Assembly: GCA_964624765.1 (NCBI GenBank)
Contig: CAZUZO010000009.1
Span: forward strand, 1-38,454
Direction: 5' to 3'
DNA from: JAGTVB01 sp964624765
Lineage (GTDB): Bacteria > Pseudomonadota > Gammaproteobacteria > HK1
Length of the DNA: 38,454 nucleotides
Shown: piece after piece, positions 33,254 to 38,454 of the stretch
Layout of the letters: every line of letters begins with the position of its first letter
How positions within the stretch are numbered: position 1 is the stretch's first letter
Notes under the pieces: generated by a model
Seen by the model: the letters and a program-made list of their open reading frames with translations, nothing else
Told to the model about the DNA's origin: nothing
Database searches by the model: none
Position numbers and translations under genes: made by a program

Positions 33254-33282
33254 TTGTCGCACACGTTGTCGCACACGCCACA
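33254..33282. promoter_or_regulatory. NifA upstream activating site of nifB with 12-bp tandem repeat
   Basis: TGT-CGCACACGCC-ACA (33267-33282) fits TGT-N10-ACA, the NifA site, about 77 bp before the -24 element. The left part is a perfect tandem 12-bp repeat ttgtcgcacacg (33254-33265, 33266-33277). Confidence 0.65.
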
Positions 33283-33358
33283 GCAGGCAAGTCGGCGCTT
33301 GTGGCAAAGACGACAACCGCAACGATGACGGACGGCACTATTTCCACCGGACGTCTTA

Positions 33359-33575
33359 GAAGCTGTTCTATAAATGTCACGAGCGCTGACAAAGCAAGGC
33401 GCACAGCGGCGACAAAATCGTCGGGAACGATTTTGAACAGCTGGACGCTAGCCCCGAAGAAGCGAGCCCCAAGGATGGGGCGAGTAACCACCGAACTGTA
33501 CAAGGGAGTACATGAGGATGGCGAGCCGCTGCGCAACGCAGCTATGGCAAGCGCAATAGTTTTTAAAACAGCTTC
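33359..33575. mobile_element. Family B MITE, intact (217 bp)
   Basis: Inverted ends GAAGCTGTTCTATAAA and TTTAAAACAGCTTC, flanked by TTA (33356-33358) and TTA (33576-33578), both in CTTAG. The interior carries three hairpins: around aaatcgtcgggaacgattt, ccccaaggatgggg and gtacaagggagtac. No coding gene. It lies between nifA and the nifB activating site, and the right target triplet is the nifA stop codon. The hairpins could serve as the nifLA terminator. Confidence 0.92.
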
Positions 33576-35144
33576 TTAGAGATGACGCATCTTGATATTG
33601 AGGGTCTGAATGCGATAAGCGATCTGACGCGGCGTCATCCCCAGCAGTCGAGCGGCTTTCGCTTGAACCCAACCGGCGCGCTCCAGCGCAGCAATGACCC
33701 GCTCGCGCTCGTCTAGCTCCGGATCTGCCAGATCCGTTTCCGGCAAGCATCCGTCGCCAGCACCCAACAGTCCTCTGTCCCCGCTAGTGCCGGGCACTTC
33801 GATGACATCGCTGTCGATGATCCCCTGCTCGCTCATGACCGCAGCACGCTCCAGGGTATTTTCAAGTTCGCGCACGTTTCCCGGCCAAGAATAGATCAAC
33901 AAAGCTCGGATGGCGGCCTCGGTAATACGCAGGCTTCGCCCCTGAGCCTTAGCAATTTTATTCACCAGGTGCCGGGCCAGGTCGGGGATATCCTCTTGAC
34001 GCTCGCGCAGGGGCGGCACGTAAATGGGCATGACATTGAGACGGTAATAGAGGTCCTCTCGAAACTCACCCCTTTCCACCGAAATTTCCAGATTGCGGTT
34101 GGTGGCAGCGATGACCCTCACATCGACCCGCAGGGTACGGATACCTCCCACCCGCTCAAACTCACCTTCTTGCAGGACGCGCAACAGCTTCGCCTGAAAG
34201 GCCGGCGAGAGTTCTCCAATCTCATCCAGGAACAAAGTGCCACCATCGGCCTGCTCGAAACGCCCCTTGCGCTGGTAGGAAGCCCCGGTGAAAGCCCCTT
34301 TCTCGTGCCCAAATAGCTCCGACTCCAACAAATTGTCTGGCAACGCGGCACAATTTAGCTTCACGAGGGGACCGTTCGCGCGGGGTGAGTTATAGTGAAT
34401 CGCGTTGGCGATCAGTTCCTTGCCGGTTCCCGATTCCCCCCGAATGAGCACCGTCGTGGTCCACTTGCCCACTTGACGCACCAACTCGAACACGCGACGC
34501 ATCGCCGGGGTATGCCCGACCATGTTGTCGAATCCATACTGCCCACGAATAACGCGGCGCAGGCGATCGCGTTCGTCGGCGATGTCGCGCTGTTCCGCTT
34601 GCACCTTCCACGCAAGCCGAACACTGCTGGCAATCAGATTCGCCGCCAAGTCTAAGAACAGCGCACAGGCTTCCAGCGCCTGTTCATCGTGAGTCGAAGG
34701 CTGCACCGCCAGGACCCCAATGATCTCTCTCTCCCCAAAACGCACCGGGACAGCGACGAGCGGCAGGGCAGGATCGTAGACTCGCAAGCGGTCCAGAAAC
34801 CGCGGCTCGTCGGCGATACGCGTCACGACAATACGCTCTCCGCGGGCGATGACGGCGCCGAGCACACCTTCTCCAGGCCCATAACGCACGGTCGCCGCCA
34901 TGCGTTGGTCCGCTGCGTAAGCAGCACCTATAGACAGTTCCGCACTCTCCCGATGACGTACCGCAACGATGCCCCGTTGCAGTCCCGCTTCCTCGTGCAG
35001 CACTTCCAACACGCCCATGAGGGTCTCGCGCAGGTGCAACGACCGGCTCAGCACCTCGCTGACTCGGTACAAGGTACGTAACTGGGTCTCCAACCACCCC
35101 TCGCGTCCAGGGTAGCGTCGGCGCCGATCGCTTTCCGCAAACAT
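33576..35144 (-). CDS. nifA: Sigma-54-dependent transcription activator NifA
   Basis: 522 residues from ATG 35144 (AAAGGTGA upstream; a GTG at 35150 overlapping the nifL stop is possible). An N-terminal GAF domain (~25-175) is followed by the AAA+ domain: Walker A GESGTGKE (236-243), sigma-54-contacting loop GAFTGA (283-288), DEIGELS (307-313) and RLNVMPIYVPPLRERQEDI. A Fis-type HTH ends the protein (AAR..GMTPRQIAYRI, ~496-512). The cysteine-rich linker of oxygen-sensing alphaproteobacterial NifA is absent, as expected for a NifL-controlled NifA. Stop codon TAA is the target triplet of a family B MITE. Activates nifB and probably rnf here. Confidence 0.97.
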   Translation of the reverse strand: MFAESDRRRRYPGREGWLETQLRTLYRVSEVLSRSLHLRETLMGVLEVLHEEAGLQRGIVAVRHRESAELSIGAAYAADQRMAATVRYGPGEGVLGAVIARGERIVVTRIADEPRFLDRLRVYDPALPLVAVPVRFGEREIIGVLAVQPSTHDEQALEACALFLDLAANLIASSVRLAWKVQAEQRDIADERDRLRRVIRGQYGFDNMVGHTPAMRRVFELVRQVGKWTTTVLIRGESGTGKELIANAIHYNSPRANGPLVKLNCAALPDNLLESELFGHEKGAFTGASYQRKGRFEQADGGTLFLDEIGELSPAFQAKLLRVLQEGEFERVGGIRTLRVDVRVIAATNRNLEISVERGEFREDLYYRLNVMPIYVPPLRERQEDIPDLARHLVNKIAKAQGRSLRITEAAIRALLIYSWPGNVRELENTLERAAVMSEQGIIDSDVIEVPGTSGDRGLLGAGDGCLPETDLADPELDERERVIAALERAGWVQAKAARLLGMTPRQIAYRIQTLNIKMRHL

Positions 35145-35146
35145 GC

Positions 35147-36799
35147 TCACCTTTGCGGATGATGGTATCGGCGAGTGCGGGTGGCCGGTAGCCGCACATG
35201 GATCCGACAGCCTTCCTGATATTCGGAATCGATCTCGATGGTGCCAGCGTGCTGATTAGCCAGCTCCTGGGCCATCGCAAGCCCCATCCCTACATGCCGT
35301 CCGGCAGCCGCCTTGGCTGTGAAAAACGGCTCGAATACCTTGCGCCGCAGCGCCTCAGGAATTCCGGGACCGGTGTCGGTAATACTGATTTGGACCAGAT
35401 CGCCGTCACTGCGGGTAGCGATTCCCAGTTCCCGCCGTGGCCATCGCCGCCCGCTCATCGCATCCAGGGCATTATCCACCAGTTGCTTGAACAGGCAGCG
35501 TAGCCGCCGTTCCTGACCGATGACGGGCGGTAAGACAGCACTGGGACGCCAGTCCACGACAACCCCATCCTTGAGCAGTCGTTCCGTGGCCATACCGAGC
35601 ACCTCTCTCATCAGCTCATTGAGATTGACGGGCATGCGCGGCTCATCGATGTCATCCGGCATAGACGCCTTGAGCGTCGCCAGCGCTTGCATGCCAGCCT
35701 CAAGGGCCTGCTCTAACACCCCTCTAACCGGCTCGGTGCCTTTAAGGCTGCGCCGGCGAAGCATATCTGCCGCTGCGGCAATAACGTTAAGCGGTCCCTG
35801 CATTTGGAACATGGCACCGCCCAACACCTCACGCATCCCGGCGGTCAGTTCCTCTTCGGCCGCCAAAGCCCGTAACGCATTGATCCGAGTCTCTTCCTGG
35901 CGCCGCTTCAAGGCCGTGATTTCACTAGCAATCAAAAGTAAATAGTCATGCCGACGCAGTTCGAAGAAACCGTCCGCACTCGATTCCCGTTCTTGAATCC
36001 ACGTACCGGAACAAGAAAACCAGCGCGGCTCGCCCCCGACCGCCGAGTGAAAGCTCACCTCTTGCTCGGAAAATCCCTGCCTGCTGTGCCGAACCCGTTC
36101 CAAAGCTTCACCCATCGCGGAGCGGAGAGCGCTGAGCAAGGCCGTCGCCGGCTCGCGGCCACGCATGTCCCCCATCAATTTCTTGTACGCCTGGTTGTCG
36201 AGTACCACCCGCTCCTCGTCATCCAACACCACCATGACCATGGGAGCCGCATCGACCACCGATTCGATGAGTGCCTTCTGGTTCCGTACCTGCTGCTCGA
36301 GGCGGTGCACCTCGGTAATATCCCGATGCATGGCCAGGTAATGGGTCACCTGACCCGGAGTGGTCACGACCGGCACGATAGTGAGCTCGGCCAGGTAACG
36401 CACCCCATCCTTGCGTCGATTGAGCAACCGGCCATTCCACGATTGGCGTTCCCGTACTTTTCCCCACAGAGCCTGATACACGCTCTTGGGGGTGCTCGGG
36501 TCCGAGAGCAGGGACTGGCGCTGACCGACCACCTCGGACGTGGAGTAACCCGTCACGGTCGCAAAGGCGCGGTTAGCGTAGAGGATGGTCGCCTGCAGGT
36601 CAGTAATCGAGATAGCCATAGGAGACTGTTCCACCGCCTCAAAAAAAAGCCGCGGGGTCAACAATCCCTGCCCCACCTCTACGGCGGCTGAGACAGCATC
36701 AAGGATGGCTGAAGAGGTCCCCTCGGGTGGCTGGGCGAGGAAAGCCTCGAGGGCCTCAGACACCCCCTGCAAAACGCTATGGTTAGTCTGTGAATGCAC
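35147..36799 (-). CDS. nifL: Nitrogen fixation regulatory flavoprotein NifL
   Basis: Anti-activator that senses redox state and nitrogen status and inhibits NifA by direct binding. 550 residues from a GTG with AGGAGGT four bases upstream. PAS1 (~52-160) resembles the FAD-binding PAS of Azotobacter NifL (NRRKDGVRYLAELTIVPV, HYLAMHRDITEVH). PAS2 spans ~175-290. A histidine-kinase-like region follows: the phosphoacceptor site reads FQMQGPLN (331-338) without the histidine, then N box KQLVDNALDAM (439-449), DTGPGIP (475-481), FEPFFTAK and GMGLA (504-508). It should bind ADP but not act as a kinase. Only the nifL stop and the start of nifA separate the genes. Confidence 0.95.
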   Translation of the reverse strand: MHSQTNHSVLQGVSEALEAFLAQPPEGTSSAILDAVSAAVEVGQGLLTPRLFFEAVEQSPMAISITDLQATILYANRAFATVTGYSTSEVVGQRQSLLSDPSTPKSVYQALWGKVRERQSWNGRLLNRRKDGVRYLAELTIVPVVTTPGQVTHYLAMHRDITEVHRLEQQVRNQKALIESVVDAAPMVMVVLDDEERVVLDNQAYKKLMGDMRGREPATALLSALRSAMGEALERVRHSRQGFSEQEVSFHSAVGGEPRWFSCSGTWIQERESSADGFFELRRHDYLLLIASEITALKRRQEETRINALRALAAEEELTAGMREVLGGAMFQMQGPLNVIAAAADMLRRRSLKGTEPVRGVLEQALEAGMQALATLKASMPDDIDEPRMPVNLNELMREVLGMATERLLKDGVVVDWRPSAVLPPVIGQERRLRCLFKQLVDNALDAMSGRRWPRRELGIATRSDGDLVQISITDTGPGIPEALRRKVFEPFFTAKAAAGRHVGMGLAMAQELANQHAGTIEIDSEYQEGCRIHVRLPATRTRRYHHPQR

Positions 36800-36900
36800 T
36801 CCGACCTCCTAGCCGACCTTGGGTTAAGCAGCGCGTCGCGGGCGCCCTCTCATTTTCTCAGCAAGAAACGCGCCGATCTGGAAGGTCAGTGATAGACCCC

Positions 36901-36916
36901 AGCATGACCTTCCCCA
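36901..36916 (-). promoter_or_regulatory. Possible sigma-54 promoter of nifLA
   Basis: Reverse strand TGGGGAAGGTCATGCT has GG and GC at the right spacing but weak -24 similarity. It would give a ~90-base leader to nifL. The NifA-type site is only 12 bp away, close for activation, so nifLA may instead use another promoter. Confidence 0.4.
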
Positions 36917-36927
36917 TCGGCCCCTGT

Positions 36928-36943
36928 TGTCGCGTTTGGCACA
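36928..36943. promoter_or_regulatory. NifA-type activating site between nifL and rnfA
   Basis: TGT-CGCGTTTGGC-ACA fits TGT-N10-ACA. It lies 134 bp before the -24 element of rnfA, a usual distance, and is the only such match I see in the 36800-37126 divergent region. Confidence 0.6.
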
Positions 36944-37076
36944 AATACCCTGGGCCTTGCCCCCCATCGGTGTTAAATACGACAACCCGATGAGCGCACC
37001 ACTTCGGCGATCCCACGCCCTAAAACCGCCCGCTTTACTAAGCGGATCAGGCCGAATGAGGGTGTCGCAGGCAGAT

Positions 37077-37092
37077 TGGTACGCGGAATGCT
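37077..37092 (+). promoter_or_regulatory. Sigma-54 promoter of rnfA
   Basis: TGGTACGCGGAATGCT matches TGGCACG-N4-TTGCT except for two bases, with GG and GC 12 bp apart. Transcription would begin near 37103, 24 bases before rnfA. This rules out rnfA starts further upstream. Confidence 0.7.
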
Positions 37093-37126
37093 TTCGCAGC
37101 CTAAACCGGCCAACCACCGACATCCT

Positions 37127-37705
37127 ATGGAATATCTGTTCTTAATCCTCAGCACCGCCCTCGTCAACAACGTGGTGCTGGTCAAGTTCTTGGGGTTGTG
37201 TCCATTGATGGGCGTCTCGAAGAAACTCGATACGGCCCTCGGCATGGGACTCGCCACCACCTTCGTGCTAACTCTAGCGAGCATCGCAAGCTGGAGCCTC
37301 GAACATTACGTGCTCCAGCCGTTTGCTATCGGATTCCTACGCATCTTGATGTTTATCCTTGTCATCGCCGGTGCAGTGCAGTTTACCGAAATCGTCATGC
37401 GTCGCTTCAGCCCGCTGTTGCACCGGCTCCTCGGCATCTATCTGCCTCTCATCACCACCAACTGCGCCGTGCTCGGCATCGCGCTTTTGAACCTTCAGCA
37501 AGACTATACGCTACTGAAAAGCGCGCTCGCAGGACTCGGATCGGCGCTCGGTTTCACGTTGGTGCTCATGCTCTTTGCCGGCCTGCGGGAACGTTTGCAG
37601 GTATCGCAGGTACCGGCCACTTTTGCCGGGGCGCCGATCGGTTTCATCACCGCCGGTCTGCTGGCTCTGGCATTCATGGGCTTCGCGGGCCTAGCACCCA
37701 CCTAG
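37127..37705 (+). CDS. rnfA: Rnf electron transport complex subunit RnfA
   Basis: Inner-membrane subunit of the ion-driven ferredoxin:NAD reductase. 192 residues with six membrane helices, very close to E. coli RsxA: ALVNNVVLVKFLGLCPLMGVS, GLATTFVLTLASI, RILMFILVIAGAVQFTEIV, YLPLITTNCAVLGIALLN, FTLVLMLFAGLRERL and GAPIGFITAGLLALAFMGFAG. The conserved cysteines in GLCP and TNCAVLG are present. ATG 37127 matches the family start. Divergent from nifL, as for rnf1 of Azotobacter, and behind a sigma-54 promoter, so probably used to supply electrons to nitrogenase. Confidence 0.96.
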   Translation: MEYLFLILSTALVNNVVLVKFLGLCPLMGVSKKLDTALGMGLATTFVLTLASIASWSLEHYVLQPFAIGFLRILMFILVIAGAVQFTEIVMRRFSPLLHRLLGIYLPLITTNCAVLGIALLNLQQDYTLLKSALAGLGSALGFTLVLMLFAGLRERLQVSQVPATFAGAPIGFITAGLLALAFMGFAGLAPT

Positions 37706-37725
37706 TGATGGAGTAAACGCCACCG

Positions 37726-38256
37726 ATGCTTGCAGCAACGCTTTCGCTCACCCTGTTAGCCAGTGCCCTAGGGCTACTGCTCGCGATCGCGGCTAACCGT
37801 CTGCGGGTAGAAAGCGACCCGCTGATCGCCGAGATCGAGGTTTTGCTCCCCGGCTCCCAATGTGGCCAGTGCGGCTATCCGGGTTGCGGGGCGGGTGCCG
37901 CCGCCCTCGCCGCGGGGGAAGCTCCGGTTACCCTGTGTCCGCCCGGCGGCAGGGTGCTTGCCGAGCAGCTAGCCAGCAAATTGGGCATCGAACTCGGCCC
38001 TGCCGACGCCGGGGAGAATCTCCCGATGGTGGCAGCGATCAGTGAAGACATCTGCACTGGCTGTACTCGCTGCCGCAAAATCTGCCCGACCGATGCCATT
38101 CTGGGAGCTCCTCGGCAGTTACACACGGTCGTTCGGGACGCGTGTACCGGCTGTGGCCGGTGCGTGGAGGTCTGCCCCACGGAATCCCTTACCCTACGCC
38201 CCGTCGCCATCACCCTGGATACCTGGTGTTGGCCAAGACCGCGGCTCGCCATCTGA
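37726..38256 (+). CDS. rnfB: Rnf electron transport complex subunit RnfB
   Basis: Iron-sulfur subunit on the cytoplasmic face, 176 residues. N-terminal membrane helix (LLASALGLLLAIAANRL), an Fe4S4 domain with SQCGQCGYPGCG and the distal cysteine in VTLCPPGG, then two 4Fe-4S ferredoxin motifs: CTGCTRCRKICP and CTGCGRCVEVCP. The C-terminus TLDTWCWPRPRLAI is shorter than that of E. coli by ~10 residues. The stop TGA is the target triplet of a family A MITE and is repeated on its far side, so the native stop was probably kept. GGAG lies ten bases before the ATG. Confidence 0.95.
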   Translation: MLAATLSLTLLASALGLLLAIAANRLRVESDPLIAEIEVLLPGSQCGQCGYPGCGAGAAALAAGEAPVTLCPPGGRVLAEQLASKLGIELGPADAGENLPMVAAISEDICTGCTRCRKICPTDAILGAPRQLHTVVRDACTGCGRCVEVCPTESLTLRPVAITLDTWCWPRPRLAI

Positions 38257-38397
38257 GAGCTTGTGAAAAAACCTGCTACACGACCCGACAGCGGCGTTGG
38301 GCGGTGCTCGCTCCTCGCCTATCGACTTGATATGTCTCGTCGCTGCGCGCCGTCCACCTGGCTCTCGGCCCGCTCGCGACGGTTTTTTAACAAGCCC
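38257..38397. mobile_element. Family A MITE, full length, between rnfB and rnfC
   Basis: 141 bp with co-varying ends GAGCTTGTG ... AACAAGCCC, and a perfect TGA duplication in CTGAG (38254-38256 and 38398-38400). Removing element plus duplication restores a 15-base rnfB-rnfC spacing. The sequence after it begins gaggttgctaataag and may supply the rnfC ribosome-binding site. Confidence 0.92.
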
Positions 38398-38415
38398 TGA
38401 GAGGTTGCTAATAAG

Positions 38416-38454
38416 ATGAAGGTATTTCGCGTCAGGGGAGGAATGCGACTCAGC
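38416..38454 (+). CDS. rnfC: Rnf complex subunit RnfC, 5' end only
   Basis: The last 13 codons read MKVFRVRGGMRLS, which matches the FRGGIHL-type start of RnfC, and rnfC is the gene expected after rnfB. GAGG lies 11 bases upstream. The gene continues beyond the window edge. Confidence 0.7.
   Translation, partial: MKVFRVRGGMRLS

Noticed and set aside
36936..36960. TGGCAC at 36936 as a -24 element for rnfA
   Set aside because: No GC dinucleotide at the required 12-bp distance; it is part of the NifA-type site instead.

Overview
The window comes from a diazotrophic gammaproteobacterium. The evidence is a complete Tol-Pal block, ruvCAB, queCE, leuS-lptE, and a nif regulatory and biosynthetic block whose NifL-NifA pair and Shethna-type ferredoxin (FeSII) resemble those of Azotobacter vinelandii and other nitrogen-fixing gammaproteobacteria. 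A class I phosphoribulokinase gene suggests CO2 fixation by the Calvin cycle, as in sulfur-oxidising or methanotrophic relatives. The genus cannot be fixed from the sequence alone.

Layout. 1-2000: a PepSY-domain secreted protein, a small membrane ORF, an IS630-like transposase cut short by a MITE, and a chimeric MITE. 2011-5406: a large degenerate-CheB/PAS/GGDEF/EAL protein. 5816-11029, all on the minus strand: msrA, bcp, an AI-2E family transporter, a quinone oxidoreductase, queC and queE. 11260-20465, minus strand: cpoB-pal-tolB-tolA-tolR-tolQ-ybgC-ruvB-ruvA-ruvC-yebC, the common gammaproteobacterial order. 20880-21914: an AstE/AspA-like peptidase. 22561-29160, plus strand: prk, a ferredoxin-reductase flavoprotein, leuS, lptE and ald. 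29194-29871: an OmpA-type lipoprotein. 30145-36799, minus strand: nifL-nifA and nifB-fdx-feSII-nifQ. 37127-end, plus strand: rnfA-rnfB-rnfC, divergent from nifL.

The nif/rnf block is coherent. NifL (redox and ligand sensor) controls NifA (sigma-54 activator). I find -24/-12 elements in front of nifB and rnfA (and a weaker one before nifL), with TGT-N10-ACA NifA-type sites upstream. Rnf supplies low-potential electrons, NifB makes the FeMo-co precursor, NifQ supplies molybdenum, and FeSII would protect nitrogenase from oxygen.

The most unusual feature is a dense population of two families of small non-autonomous elements. Family A is 141 bp with GAGGTTGTGAAAAAACC ends. Family B is 217 bp when intact, with GAAGCTGTT ends. 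Both are flanked by a 3-bp TNA duplication inside a CTNAG target, which points to IS1031/IS5-type mobilisation. In five genes (PepSY gene, yebC, fdx, nifA, rnfB) the stop codon is exactly the TNA target beside an element end, so insertion duplicated the stop and left the protein intact. Two family B copies carry a family A copy at the same internal position, and one element is an A/B chimera.
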